Notes: a model not told the origin generated them from the letters alone. DNA of 64,000 bases from an uncultured Collinsella sp. (GCA_902470065.1 CABRFA010000005.1:1-64000), one strand, 5' to 3'; positions 7,972-16,807 are shown, counted from the stretch's first letter. Program-made: numbers and translations.

Positions 7972-8352
7972 ATGGATGAGAATAAGATGGGATGGCGCGA
8001 GTATGCGCGCTATGCCGAGATGTCGGCCGAGGAGTTGGCGCGCGATTGCGAGGTGCAGGTGTTTCGCGCGACGGGTCCGGGCGGACAGGGCGTGAACACG
8101 ACGGACTCGGCGGTGCGCATGAAGCATATCCCTTCGGGGATTACCGTGACGGCGCGCGAGAGCCGCAGTCAGTTCCAAAACCGTAGTAGCTGCCTGCGTA
8201 AGCTGCGCGCCGAGCTTGGACGTCGCGGGCGTCCACCGCGCCGGCGCGTAAAGACCAAGGTGCCTCAGCGCTCTCGCCAGCGCAGGCTCAATGACAAGCA
8301 CTTCAACGCCATTAAAAAGGCCAACCGTCGCAAGCCGGGCAGCGACGAATAG
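7972..8352 (+). CDS. Small class-I release factor-like protein
   Basis: 126-residue stand-alone RF-1 domain. GPGGQGVNTT near residue 39 contains the GGQ motif that triggers peptidyl-tRNA hydrolysis, and the C-terminus is very basic (RRGRPPRRRVKTK, NRRKPGS), as in ArfB/YaeJ-type ribosome-rescue factors, whose basic tail enters the empty mRNA channel. No codon-recognition domain is present. ATG 7972 is chosen because GGGGAGG lies 6-7 nt upstream; longer readings would begin inside the xpt terminator. Ribosome rescue is inferred; a different hydrolase role is possible. Confidence 0.75.
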   Translation: MDENKMGWREYARYAEMSAEELARDCEVQVFRATGPGGQGVNTTDSAVRMKHIPSGITVTARESRSQFQNRSSCLRKLRAELGRRGRPPRRRVKTKVPQRSRQRRLNDKHFNAIKKANRRKPGSDE

Positions 8353-8360
8353 CCTCCTCA

Positions 8361-8431
8361 TAAGTTGCGGTGAAATAGGGACTGTTTTGCGGCTTTAGAT
8401 GCATAAACAGTCCCTATTTCACCGCAACTTA
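8361..8431. repeat. Palindromic repeat family A, copy 1
   Basis: Perfect 27-nt arms 8361-8387 and 8405-8431 (TAAGTTGCGGTGAAATAG and onward) with a 17-nt loop; flanked by CCTCC on the left and GGTGGGG on the right, which extend the symmetry. Lies between convergent genes and may terminate both. Same family as copies at 26624, 27904, 53378 and 57524. Confidence 0.85.
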
Positions 8432-8438
8432 GGTGGGG

Positions 8439-9401
8439 TTAGCGGGTGGGATGCCAGACGTGGAGGACGCCGGCAAGGATGTCGACCTCGATGCGCGAGG
8501 CGACAACGGGCTCGCTGTCGGCCTGGATGGGGTAGTCGGGCTCCTCAAAGGTGAGCTCGACATGGCGGCAGCGGCGCATGCGAACCGGCGGCAACTTGGT
8601 ATGGTGGCCGTCCTTGGCCGAAAGAAACATAGGCAGGGCAACCGCACGCGGAACGGGGCCGCAGGCGTAGCAGATGTCGAGTACGCCGTCGCAGGGGTCG
8701 GCATCGGGGCAGATGCGATAGCCCGAGCCATAGGTAGGACCCAGCTGAATTGCCATGATGATCGCCCGCACGCGCTCGGCGGGCGCGCCATCAAAGCTGA
8801 TGGTCATGGGGTAGTTGCGATAGCGCAGGCCAAACTGCTCAAGTCCCGATAGGGTGTAGAGCGGAGCGCCGGCGAGGCCCGTCTTTTTGCGCAGCTCGGT
8901 GGTGCCCAGGCCGATGGCGGCATCGATGCCGACCGAGAGCGTCTGGTCGTAGTACTCAACGGTAGCCTCGCCGCTGCCGCTCGCAGGGCTCCACGAGCGA
9001 ATGCGCCCGATGTCCTGACGCTGCAGCTCGCAGGTGAGCAGCGCGCCAAAATCCTTACCGGAGAAATCGTCGATGCCGAGCGTTTGGGCAAAATCGTTGC
9101 CAGAGCCCACAGGTAGGATGGCAAGAGCGGGGCGGGTGTCCTCCTCTTGCGTCATAAGCCCGTTGACGACCTCGTGAATCACGCCGTCGCCGCCAAGGGC
9201 GATAACGGTGCGATAGCCCTGGGCCTGTGCGGCCAGCTCCTTGGCGTGTCCCATGCGCTCGGTTAGCACCAAGTCAAACTGGGATGCGCGTGCAGTCATG
9301 TCCAAAAAGCGTTGCAGGCGCTCGGCAACTTCGTGCGCCGCACCCGACTGGGCGGCTGGGTTGGCGATGATGAGCGTGCGGCCAAAATCAGTTGCGTGCA
9401 T
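8439..9401 (-). CDS. Diacylglycerol/lipid kinase family protein
   Basis: 320-residue member of the DAGK catalytic family (YegS/DgkB-like). NPAAQSG near the N-terminus, the nucleotide-binding GGDGVIHEVVNG and PVGSGNDFA are all intact, followed by the C-terminal beta-sandwich domain. It phosphorylates a membrane lipid such as diacylglycerol with ATP. The start at 9401 (MHATDFGR) is preferred because GGGAG lies 8 nt upstream; a reading 24 codons longer lacks a ribosome-binding site. Followed upstream in the same direction by the ClC gene. Confidence 0.85.
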   Translation of the reverse strand: MHATDFGRTLIIANPAAQSGAAHEVAERLQRFLDMTARASQFDLVLTERMGHAKELAAQAQGYRTVIALGGDGVIHEVVNGLMTQEEDTRPALAILPVGSGNDFAQTLGIDDFSGKDFGALLTCELQRQDIGRIRSWSPASGSGEATVEYYDQTLSVGIDAAIGLGTTELRKKTGLAGAPLYTLSGLEQFGLRYRNYPMTISFDGAPAERVRAIIMAIQLGPTYGSGYRICPDADPCDGVLDICYACGPVPRAVALPMFLSAKDGHHTKLPPVRMRRCRHVELTFEEPDYPIQADSEPVVASRIEVDILAGVLHVWHPTR

Positions 9402-9488
9402 GGGGCGACTCCCGGCGTATGACGTGACGGTGCGGTCGCGCTCAGGTCGAATTGCCCCCGATTGTGGCTGCACGTCGAATACTTACGT

Positions 9489-10910
9489 CTACTCTATCAG
9501 GTCGTTGTGGCGCTCGATAGCATCCGCTACCGTACCGCCCTCATCCACAATAAGCGAACGGCGCTTGGGCGAGATGATGCGCTGGGCGGGGTACACGCCG
9601 CGGTGTCCGGCAGTTAGGTAGCTGATAAAGGCCACGATGACAAAGAACCCGGCTGCCGTGCCGTGGAACAGGTCGATGGCCATCATGCAGGTGGTGATGG
9701 GCACGTTGAGGCCGGCACAGAACACGCCGAGCATGCCGAGAGCCGCCAGAAAACTGGGGTCGATTCCGACGAGGCAACCGATCCAGCCGCCGAGCGCCGC
9801 ACCGATGCCAAACAGGGGCGTGACCTCGCCGCCTTGGAAGCCCGCACCCAGGGTAAGCGCTGTGACGACCAACTTGATGGCTGCGTCTGCCAGGGTGGTG
9901 TTGCCGGCAAATCCGGCGCCGGAAAGCCACGTGGAAAGGCCGGCGTAGTCCCAGGCGTCGAGAAGGGCATAGGCGGCCAAAACCACGAGTGCGCCTATGA
10001 GTGCGCGAACGAGGTAATTGGTGATAAAGCGACCGTACAGGCTCTTGACGGTTCGAACTGACCAGGCAAAGAGGCGTGCCGTCAGACCGAAGATAATGGC
10101 GCTGATAACAACGATGACAACCGTCCGTGGTGTCATGTTGGGAATGCTGGCGATAACATTCGCCTCGTACTCGGTACCCAGGGCGAGTGATGTAAAGTAG
10201 CCGGTAAACGAGGCGACCAGGCAGTAGATGCCCGCGGTGTAGTCGATCTTGCCGATAAAGCACATCTCCATGCCAAAGAAAGCTCCGGCAAGGGGCGAAC
10301 CGAATACGGCGCCAAAGGCCGACGAGATGCCGGCGAGCATGAGGTCGTGGTGGTCATGCTTTTTGAGGTGGGCGAGGCTCGAGATGTTGCTGGCGATGGT
10401 GCCGCCAATCTGCACCGCGGCTCCCTCGCGACCGGCCGATCCGCCCGTTAGGTGCGTGAGCGTGGAGCAGACGAAGGTGAGGACGGCCATGCGCATATGG
10501 ATGAGGCGTGTGCCCAGAGCGGAGTCGATGACCAGGTTGTTACCGCGTTTGGCGGCAAGACCGTGGTTTTTGTACACCCATGCGGTGGCAACGCCCACAA
10601 CGGGAAGCAGTGCGTAAATCCACGCATGGTGCTCGCGATAGTCGGTGGCGATATTCAGCGAGGCCAAAAACGCCCAAGCGGCAACGCCCATGGCGAGCGA
10701 GACAATGACGACGAGCGCGAGCAACTTGGCGCTCGCGAGTAGGTTGCGGGCGTTGCGGCGCGTGTCGGCAGCCAGGAGATGCTCGGAGCGGGTAAGTTGA
10801 TGCCTGCCTGCCGTGATGACGTCGTTCAGGGAGAAAAAGCCGCCGTCGTCGAGCGGCTGGGAATGATCCTGCGTTTCGTTTGCGCTTTCGGTTTTGTCGT
10901 TATGAGCCAT
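9489..10910 (-). CDS. ClC family chloride channel/antiporter
   Basis: 473-residue membrane protein with about 10-12 hydrophobic helices. GSAGREGAAVQIGG near residue 150 holds the GREG filter motif with its gating glutamate, followed by FGSPLAGAFFGMEM, typical of the EriC branch. The N-terminal 60 residues are hydrophilic. ClC antiporters exchange Cl- (or fluoride in one clade) for H+. GAGGAACGT directly before ATG 10910 fits better than the upstream start. The gene points away from moeA, with a 210-nt divergent gap that contains a -10-like TATACT at 11058 for moeA. Confidence 0.85.
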   Translation of the reverse strand: MAHNDKTESANETQDHSQPLDDGGFFSLNDVITAGRHQLTRSEHLLAADTRRNARNLLASAKLLALVVIVSLAMGVAAWAFLASLNIATDYREHHAWIYALLPVVGVATAWVYKNHGLAAKRGNNLVIDSALGTRLIHMRMAVLTFVCSTLTHLTGGSAGREGAAVQIGGTIASNISSLAHLKKHDHHDLMLAGISSAFGAVFGSPLAGAFFGMEMCFIGKIDYTAGIYCLVASFTGYFTSLALGTEYEANVIASIPNMTPRTVVIVVISAIIFGLTARLFAWSVRTVKSLYGRFITNYLVRALIGALVVLAAYALLDAWDYAGLSTWLSGAGFAGNTTLADAAIKLVVTALTLGAGFQGGEVTPLFGIGAALGGWIGCLVGIDPSFLAALGMLGVFCAGLNVPITTCMMAIDLFHGTAAGFFVIVAFISYLTAGHRGVYPAQRIISPKRRSLIVDEGGTVADAIERHNDLIE

Positions 10911-11120
10911 ACGTTCCTCTTTTAGGTTGCAACGCAAGCATTATAAAACGCGGTAAACGCGACGAGCCGGTGGGTTGGTTTCCATTCTGTTTCGCGGCCT
11001 GCAACCGACAGGTGTATTTGCGGGTACAGGCCGAGTCGCGGTCGTGCGTCGGGGGATTATACTGAGACAAGCATAAAGAATCGGCGCCCCTGTTGTGCGC
11101 CGTGGCATTAAGAGGTGCAT

Positions 11121-12383
11121 ATGGCAGAGAAGCTCATTCCGTTGGAGGACGCGCAGTCGATTGTCCTGTCGCACGTTGCTCCGACCGATCTCGTCGAGAT
11201 TCCCGTGTGGCAGGCGGCTGGTTTTCCCTTGGCCGAGGACGCGGTGGCCGATATCGACATCTCGCCGTTTGCCAACAGCGCCATGGACGGATATGCCGTG
11301 AGCTCGGCGGACTTGGCGCAGGCATCTGGCGAGGCGCCGGTGACGCTCGACGTTATCGGACACGAGGCCGCGGGCCATGTGTTTGAGGGCGCAATCGGCG
11401 CGGGCGAGACGGTCCGCATCATGACGGGCGCGCCGGTACCCGAGGGTGCCGATGCCGTGGTGAAGTACGAGATCGTCGATGTGCTCGACGGTGACGGCAA
11501 CGAGGGCTCGCGTGTGGGGTTCTCGGCGCCGGCCAAGGTGGGGGAGAACGTTCGCTCTGCCGCCGAGGAGGCCCATGCCGGCGATGTTGTGATGCATGCC
11601 GGCGAGGTTGTGGCTCCGGCGGGCGCCGGCTTGCTGGCAAGTGCCGGATACGCGAGCGTGAAGGTGCACGCTGCCCCACGTGTGGGCATCATCTCGCTGG
11701 GCACGGAACTGGTCGCACCGAGCAAGGTACCGGCGCGCGGTCAGATTCGCGATTCCAACTCCTCGGCGCTGATGGCTGAGGCACTCGATGCCGGTGCCGA
11801 GCCCGTGTTCTACGGCATTGCGCCCGATGATGAGCAGGCGATTGCCGAGCTTGTGCATCGCGCCGTGCAGGAGTGCGATTTTGTCATTACGAGCGGCGGT
11901 GCCTCGGCGGGCGACTACGACTATGTGACGGCGCTGGTCCAGCGCGAGGGCGAGGTGCTCTTCGATCGCATCTCGATGCGCCCCGGCAAGGCCATCACGT
12001 TTGGCTTGCTCGGAGGTAAGCCCTACCTGGGGCTTTCAGGCAATCCAGCGGCGGCTTATGTGGGCTTTGAGATGCTTGCCCGTCCGGCGATTCGCAAGAT
12101 GCGCGGTTTTGCCGAGGTTGCGCGTCCCGTGCAGCAGGCGACGCTCACGCACGGCGTGAAAAAGCGACAGCATCGCCGCTTCTTCGATCGCGCCACGGTT
12201 TTGCGCGACCCCGAGACCGGTGAGTTGTTGGTGACCGAGGCCAAGACGCAGAATTCGGCGTTGCTCGGCACGATGCAGCGGGCCAACTGCCTGCTGCGTA
12301 TTGACGAAGGACCGTGCGAGCTCAAGGCGGGAGATGCCGTGGACGTTGTTCGCGTCGACCTGCCCGACGGCGCCGTGTTGTAG
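11121..12383 (+). CDS. moeA: Molybdopterin molybdotransferase
   Basis: 420-residue MoeA. It inserts molybdate into adenylated molybdopterin. NSAMDGYA (about residue 55), GAPVPEGADAVV and the MogA-like domain with TSGGASAGDYD (about residue 257) are diagnostic; GNPAAAYVGFE is in the C-terminal part. AAGAGG lies 5 nt before ATG 11121. The next gene (MogA/MoaB type) begins 10 nt after the stop, so the two steps of Mo insertion are co-transcribed. Context: the Mo transporter modABC follows, and Mo enzymes lie downstream in the window. Confidence 0.93.
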   Translation: MAEKLIPLEDAQSIVLSHVAPTDLVEIPVWQAAGFPLAEDAVADIDISPFANSAMDGYAVSSADLAQASGEAPVTLDVIGHEAAGHVFEGAIGAGETVRIMTGAPVPEGADAVVKYEIVDVLDGDGNEGSRVGFSAPAKVGENVRSAAEEAHAGDVVMHAGEVVAPAGAGLLASAGYASVKVHAAPRVGIISLGTELVAPSKVPARGQIRDSNSSALMAEALDAGAEPVFYGIAPDDEQAIAELVHRAVQECDFVITSGGASAGDYDYVTALVQREGEVLFDRISMRPGKAITFGLLGGKPYLGLSGNPAAAYVGFEMLARPAIRKMRGFAEVARPVQQATLTHGVKKRQHRRFFDRATVLRDPETGELLVTEAKTQNSALLGTMQRANCLLRIDEGPCELKAGDAVDVVRVDLPDGAVL

Positions 12384-12393
12384 GAGGAATGCT

Positions 12394-12873
12394 ATGGAGC
12401 TGAAGATATCGATCGTGACGTGCTCGGATACGCGCGATCTTGCCCGGGACGAGGCGGGTGCTGCGCTCGAAGAACTCATCGTGGCGCAGGGCTGGACGGT
12501 CGCCTCACATGTGGTCGTGCGCGACGACGCCAGCGAGATCGGTGATGCCATTGTGGAAGCCGCCGATGAGTGCCACGCCAATGTCGTGCTTACCTGCGGC
12601 GGCACGGGGCTTTCGATGCGCGATGTGACGCCCGAGGCGACGCGTGCCGTCTGCGACCGTGATGTGCCGGGTATTGCCGAGGCAATCCGTGCGTACTCCA
12701 TGACCAAGACGCGCCGCGCCATGCTCTCGCGCGCTATTTGCATGCAACGAGGTCATACACTTGTCGTAAACTTTCCCGGTTCTACGAAGGCCGCCCGCGA
12801 AAGCTGGGAGGCCATAGCAGACCAGCTGGAGCATGCGGCTCAGATGACGGCGGGCGGCGGACATACCAACTAA
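12394..12873 (+). CDS. Molybdopterin adenylyltransferase, MogA/MoaB type
   Basis: 159-residue single-domain MogA/MoaB protein; activates molybdopterin by adenylation before MoeA acts. LTCGGTGLSMRDVTPEAT is the molybdopterin-binding signature, and VVNFPGSTKAARE the C-terminal loop. ATG 12394 is preceded by GGAGG at a 6-nt spacing; this Shine-Dalgarno overlaps the moeA stop, indicating coupling. Terminated at 12890-12921. MogA and MoaB are hard to separate by eye, so no symbol is given. Confidence 0.88.
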   Translation: MELKISIVTCSDTRDLARDEAGAALEELIVAQGWTVASHVVVRDDASEIGDAIVEAADECHANVVLTCGGTGLSMRDVTPEATRAVCDRDVPGIAEAIRAYSMTKTRRAMLSRAICMQRGHTLVVNFPGSTKAARESWEAIADQLEHAAQMTAGGGHTN

Positions 12874-12887
12874 GCGGTTTACCTGCG

Positions 12888-12921
12888 GTGGGGCGACCTT
12901 ATCGGTCGCTCCGCTTTTGTT
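12888..12921 (+). terminator. Terminator of moeA-mogA operon
   Basis: Stem GGGGCGACC/GGTCGCTCC with TTATC loop, extended by GCGG/CCGC, then CTTTTGTTTT. Confidence 0.75.
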
Positions 12922-12964
12922 TTCCGCCGAATCGACGCCGAGGTGTACGATAACTCGAAACTAT

Positions 12965-13016
12965 ATTCTCTGGCGAGAATAATTTCTCACTATCATTATT
13001 CGCGCGGAAGTATAAT
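12965..13016 (+). promoter_or_regulatory. modABC promoter with two dyads
   Basis: A consensus -10 TATAAT lies at 13011-13016 with no good -35. Two AT-rich dyads precede it: ATTCTC-4-GAGAAT (12965-12980) and GAATAAT-11-ATTATTC (12977-13001). The second overlaps the -35 position, as a repressor site would. The base composition differs sharply from the surroundings. A molybdate- or metal-responsive regulator is a guess. Confidence 0.5.
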
Positions 13017-13076
13017 CTGATTGCAGATTAAAGCCCGCGGTTGGGTACCCGGGCACAAGGTCCGAAAGGGTTGAAT

Positions 13077-13952
13077 ATGTTCGATATGGTTTCACGCCGC
13101 GGATTCGTTTCGCTTTCTGTTGTCGCCACTGCCGGCCTTGGTCTTGCCGGCTGTTCGGGCAGCAAGACGTCCGAGCCGGCCGGATCCGATGCCGGTTCTG
13201 CTAAGGCATCTTCCAAGAAGGAAACCGTCGAGCTGCAGGTCTTTGCCGCCAACTCGCTCGAGAAGGCTCTGCCCGAGGTTCAGGAGCTTTACACCGACCA
13301 GACCGGCACCACCTTTGCCGACACGCAGTTTAAGGCGTCCGGCGACCTTGTCGAGCAGATGCGTGCCGGCGCCACGGTCGACGTGCTCATCACCGCTTCC
13401 AAGGGCACCATGGATGACGCTGAGACCGCCGGGCTCGTCGACGCCGACACGCGTGAGGATATGTTCGCCAACGACCTCGTGATTATTCGCGCCGAGGGCT
13501 CCGACACCAAGGTCGAGGCCATCGCCGACGTCGCGAACCTGGACGGCAAGATCGCCATCGGCGATGCCAAGACCGTTCCGGCCGGCAAGTACGCCAACCA
13601 GGCGCTGGCTTCTGTGGGCCTTTATACCGGCACCGAGGGCGACGACGGCGAGTATGCGCCCGAGATCGCCGACAAGGTGGCCCTGGCCGACAAAGTTGGT
13701 ACCGCCGCCGCCTATGTGTCCACGGGCGACTGCGTGGCTGGCTTTGTCTACAGCTCCGATATCTTCCGCTACGACGGCATCGAGGAGGCCTTCGTGTGCC
13801 CCGAGGATTCGCACAAGCCCATCGTGTATCCGGGCGCCGTTGCCGAGAGCTCCGAGCACGCCGACGAGGCCAAGGCGTTCATCGACTTCTGTCTGACCAA
13901 CAAGAAGGCTCAGAAGATTTGGGCCAAGTACGGCTTTGAGCTTTCCGAGTAG
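13077..13952 (+). CDS. modA: Molybdate ABC transporter substrate-binding lipoprotein
   Basis: 291-residue periplasmic-type binding protein. The N-terminus carries a lipoprotein signal peptide ending LAGC-SG (lipobox; cysteine about residue 27), then a Ser/Lys-rich linker. The mature domain has FAANSLEKALPEV (oxyanion-binding start of ModA) and GDAKTVPAGKYA, characteristic of ModA. It captures molybdate (or tungstate) outside the membrane for ModBC. GAAAGGG precedes ATG 13077. First gene of modABC. Confidence 0.9.
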   Translation: MFDMVSRRGFVSLSVVATAGLGLAGCSGSKTSEPAGSDAGSAKASSKKETVELQVFAANSLEKALPEVQELYTDQTGTTFADTQFKASGDLVEQMRAGATVDVLITASKGTMDDAETAGLVDADTREDMFANDLVIIRAEGSDTKVEAIADVANLDGKIAIGDAKTVPAGKYANQALASVGLYTGTEGDDGEYAPEIADKVALADKVGTAAAYVSTGDCVAGFVYSSDIFRYDGIEEAFVCPEDSHKPIVYPGAVAESSEHADEAKAFIDFCLTNKKAQKIWAKYGFELSE

Positions 13953-14020
13953 CGCTGCTTGGCGCGATAATTCCATCGTTTTGTGTTTCACTTCGTCCTT
14001 GTATTCGCTTGGAGCTTTTC

Positions 14021-15463
14021 GTGCTTAATAGATTCCGCATGCTTGTCGCCTGTGCTTTGACCTTCGCGCTTTGCTGGGTGCCGGGATTTGCGTTTGCTGG
14101 GGACGCTGAGAACGGGGCCCAGGTTGCTGCGACCGCTCATGGGCTTTCCTATGGGATCGAGGGTTTTGAGCGGTTGGCCAAGGGGACCGCTCGTGCCATG
14201 GAGGGCCAGCCTGAGGGCTACCGGTTTCCCGTTGACGAGGACGTTGACCTTGTAGTGGCGCCTGCTGCCGATCGCGTTGTGGTGTGGATATCGCCCAAGG
14301 CGGTCGAGAAGTATGGATTGGATCCGCAGGACAACGAGTGCGTATCGGGTCTGAAGGCCCTCGTCTGTGAGCTCGACAGCGCAAACTGCATGGGAGGTGC
14401 GCAGCTAGGGGACGTGGATCTTCCTTGGTATGTTACGGCGGAAACAACGTTTGAATCCGGCGGGTATACCTATGGCTTTGACGAGCGCGGTGCGGATGGG
14501 GACCGTTATGTGGTGATTGCATCAGCCTCGGGTGATGCCAAGGGCGGCGCGCGTTGGCTTGATAGCGCTCAAATGGTAGAAGCGTCGTCTGTCGTGTTGC
14601 GGGATGAGCGGGGGCCCTTGACCTCTCTGGCCTCCTTTTTGGGCGACATCGACTATCGCCCGTTTTGGGTGTCCATAAAAACGAGCGGCCTTGCCCTGCT
14701 GATCTCCTTTGCGCTGGGCCTGTTTGCCGCGTGGAAGACCATGGGTACCTCGAGTCGCATCAAGGGCCTGCTCGACTCGGTCTTTACCATCCCTATGGTG
14801 TTGCCGCCTACGGTGTGCGGCTTTCTGCTCCTCATGCTGTTTGGCCGCTCGACCGGGGTGGGCCAGTGGCTCATCGCACACGGTATCTCGATCGTCTTTA
14901 CCTGGCCCGCGGCGGTGATCTCTGCCGTGGTGGTGTCGTTTCCCCTGGTCTACCGCACGGCGCTCGGTGCCTTTGAGAGCCTAGACATGCAGATGCTCGA
15001 CGCCGCGCGAACTCTGGGATGGTCCGAGCGTCGCATCTTTACCAAGCTTATGATGCCGCTTGGTTGGCCCTCGATTGCCGCCGGCACGGTGCTCGCCTTT
15101 GCCCGCGCGATGGGCGAGTTTGGCTGCACCCTGTTCTTTGCGGGCAACTACGCCGGCATTACCCAGACCATCCCCATCGCCATCTACTTTGAGTGGATGG
15201 GCGGCAACACCTCGGTGGCCCTCTTTTGGGTCGCCGTCGTGATCGTCTTTAGCTTTTTGGTCATCCTGTTCATCAACATGTATACGGCACATTCGCAAAA
15301 GTACCGCGAGCGTGGCCTTTCCCGTGCGGAGCGCAAGAAGGCCAAAGAGCTCGCCGGTCAGAGCGATTCGCTCGACCCGGCGGGCGGCGATGCCCTGCGT
15401 ATCGATCGCGAGGCATTGGCTGAGCTCATGCGCGATGAGCCCGCTATTCAGGGAGGTCGATAG
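14021..15463 (+). CDS. modB: Molybdate ABC transporter permease with extra N-terminal domain
   Basis: 480-residue protein. The C-terminal half (about residues 205-425) is a normal ModB: five hydrophobic helices and the EAA-type loop LDAARTLGWSERRIF, with RAMGEFG. Before it lies a signal-peptide-like helix (MLVACALTFALCWVPGFAFA) and about 170 residues predicted to be outside the membrane, absent from ordinary ModB (about 220-230 aa). The C-terminal 45 residues are charged. GTG 14021 is chosen because GGAG is 6 nt upstream; TTG 14009 is the alternative. Permease role is secure; the extra domain is unexplained. Confidence 0.85.
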   Translation: MLNRFRMLVACALTFALCWVPGFAFAGDAENGAQVAATAHGLSYGIEGFERLAKGTARAMEGQPEGYRFPVDEDVDLVVAPAADRVVVWISPKAVEKYGLDPQDNECVSGLKALVCELDSANCMGGAQLGDVDLPWYVTAETTFESGGYTYGFDERGADGDRYVVIASASGDAKGGARWLDSAQMVEASSVVLRDERGPLTSLASFLGDIDYRPFWVSIKTSGLALLISFALGLFAAWKTMGTSSRIKGLLDSVFTIPMVLPPTVCGFLLLMLFGRSTGVGQWLIAHGISIVFTWPAAVISAVVVSFPLVYRTALGAFESLDMQMLDAARTLGWSERRIFTKLMMPLGWPSIAAGTVLAFARAMGEFGCTLFFAGNYAGITQTIPIAIYFEWMGGNTSVALFWVAVVIVFSFLVILFINMYTAHSQKYRERGLSRAERKKAKELAGQSDSLDPAGGDALRIDREALAELMRDEPAIQGGR

Positions 15464-15466
15464 GCC

Positions 15467-16537
15467 ATGTCACTCGTTCTGGATATTAAAAAGCGCTATC
15501 CGGGTTTTATGCTCGATATGCAGCTTGAGGCCGGTGAGGAGCGTGTGGCGCTGCTGGGTGCCTCGGGCTGCGGCAAGAGTTGCACGCTGCGCTGCATTGC
15601 TGGTGTGGAGACGCCCGACGAGGGCAAGATCGTCGTCAACGGCGTGACCTTTTTTGACTCGGCGGCGGGCATCAACCTGTCGCCCCAGGAGCGCAAATGC
15701 GCCCTGCTGTTCCAAAACTATCAGCTGTTTCCCAACATGACGGTGGCCGATAACGTATGCGCCGGTGTAAAGGACGCGGGTGACGCCGCCGCGCGCAAAA
15801 AACTCGCCGAGCGCTATCTGGGCATTTTCGGTCTAGCCGATTTTGCCGACCGCTATCCCGCGCGCCTCTCGGGCGGTCAGCAGCAACGTGTGGCGCTTGC
15901 CCGTATGGTGGCGGCGCACCCGGGCATCTTTATGTTCGACGAGCCCATGAGCGCACTCGATTCCTATCTTAAGAGCGCCCTCGAACAGAACATGCTCGAC
16001 CTGTTCGATGTATGCAACCGCACCGTGCTCTATGTGAGCCACGACATCGACGAAGCGTGCCGCCTGTGCCAGCGCATCTGCGTGATGCACGACGGGCATG
16101 TTGAGGAGATCGGCTCCGTCGAGGACGTGGTCCGCCGCCCGCAGACGCTGGCGGCGCTGCGCCTGACGGGCTGCAAGAACACAAGCCGGGCGCGCAAGAT
16201 CGGCGACGAAGAAGTTGAGGCCCTCGACTGGGGCATGACTTTTAACGTGGGTCGCGAGGTTCCCGATAATGTGGCGTACCTGGGCGTTCGCGCAAGCTAT
16301 TTCCATGTTGATAATCGCGTTGAGCGGGGCCGTAACAGCTACGATTTGCATGTGGCCCGTGTGAGCGATTCGCGCTTTGAGCGGCTGGTATTGCTGGACG
16401 TGCCGCGCGCTGATGCGCCCACGCGTCTGCAGTGGAAGGTCAACAAAGTGGGCGTGCCTGTCGACGAGCTGCCGCAAGCAGGCGAAACGCTACGCATGCA
16501 CTTCGATGCGAGTAAGATCCATCTGGTTTGTCGGTAG
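15467..16537 (+). CDS. modC: Molybdate ABC transporter ATP-binding protein
   Basis: 356 residues. ABC domain with Walker A GASGCGKS (about residue 31), signature LSGGQQQR, Walker B IFMFDEP and the H-loop SHDIDEA. The C-terminal 140 residues take the place of the TOBE/regulatory region of ModC but match it only loosely by eye. ATP hydrolysis drives molybdate import through ModB. Starts 3 nt after the modB stop, so the two are translationally linked. Confidence 0.9.
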   Translation: MSLVLDIKKRYPGFMLDMQLEAGEERVALLGASGCGKSCTLRCIAGVETPDEGKIVVNGVTFFDSAAGINLSPQERKCALLFQNYQLFPNMTVADNVCAGVKDAGDAAARKKLAERYLGIFGLADFADRYPARLSGGQQQRVALARMVAAHPGIFMFDEPMSALDSYLKSALEQNMLDLFDVCNRTVLYVSHDIDEACRLCQRICVMHDGHVEEIGSVEDVVRRPQTLAALRLTGCKNTSRARKIGDEEVEALDWGMTFNVGREVPDNVAYLGVRASYFHVDNRVERGRNSYDLHVARVSDSRFERLVLLDVPRADAPTRLQWKVNKVGVPVDELPQAGETLRMHFDASKIHLVCR

Positions 16538-16547
16538 CGCCGGGTAA

Positions 16548-16580
16548 TGCCGTCGGGGATATAAGTCTCGGCGGCTTTGT
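16548..16580 (+). terminator. Weak hairpin after modC
   Basis: GCCGTCGGGGA and TCTCGGCGGC form an imperfect stem followed by TTTGTCTT. Possible terminator of modABC. Confidence 0.3.
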
Positions 16581-16670
16581 CTTGCCGTTCGCCTAATGGG
16601 GAATGACAAACTCTTATCAACACAGATAATTATTTATTAAACGGCGGCACACGACGCTGTCGTACGAATG

Positions 16671-16708
16671 TCAACGGTGTTCGCATGGTCGACGACCGTT
16701 GATATAGT
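16671..16708 (+). promoter_or_regulatory. Promoter and operator dyad of the selenium-linked block
   Basis: -35 TTCGCA (16680-16685), 17-nt spacer, -10 TATAGT (16703-16708). The inverted repeat TCAACGGT (16671-16678)/ACCGTTGA (16695-16702) straddles the -35 and spacer, where a repressor would compete with RNA polymerase. It is the best promoter candidate upstream of the cluster 16967-24857. Confidence 0.5.
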
Positions 16709-16738
16709 TGACCTTAACTTGTAAAGGAGGACGCGCAC

Positions 16739-16807
16739 ATGCCGCAGACGACATACATTCGCCGCGTTGCCGCGCGCGCCCTGTATATGGCTCGGAGTCG
16801 CATATGA
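16739..16807 (+). CDS. 22-residue leader ORF
   Basis: A short ORF with an exceptionally good Shine-Dalgarno, AAAGGAGG at 16723-16730, 8 nt before the ATG. The peptide is basic and aromatic (starts MPQTTYIRR, ends ARSRI). Its stop TGA overlaps the ATG of the next short ORF (ATGA at 16804-16807). The strong ribosome site so far from the first large gene argues that it is translated; it may be a regulatory leader peptide. No homologue is recognised. Confidence 0.45.
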   Translation: MPQTTYIRRVAARALYMARSRI

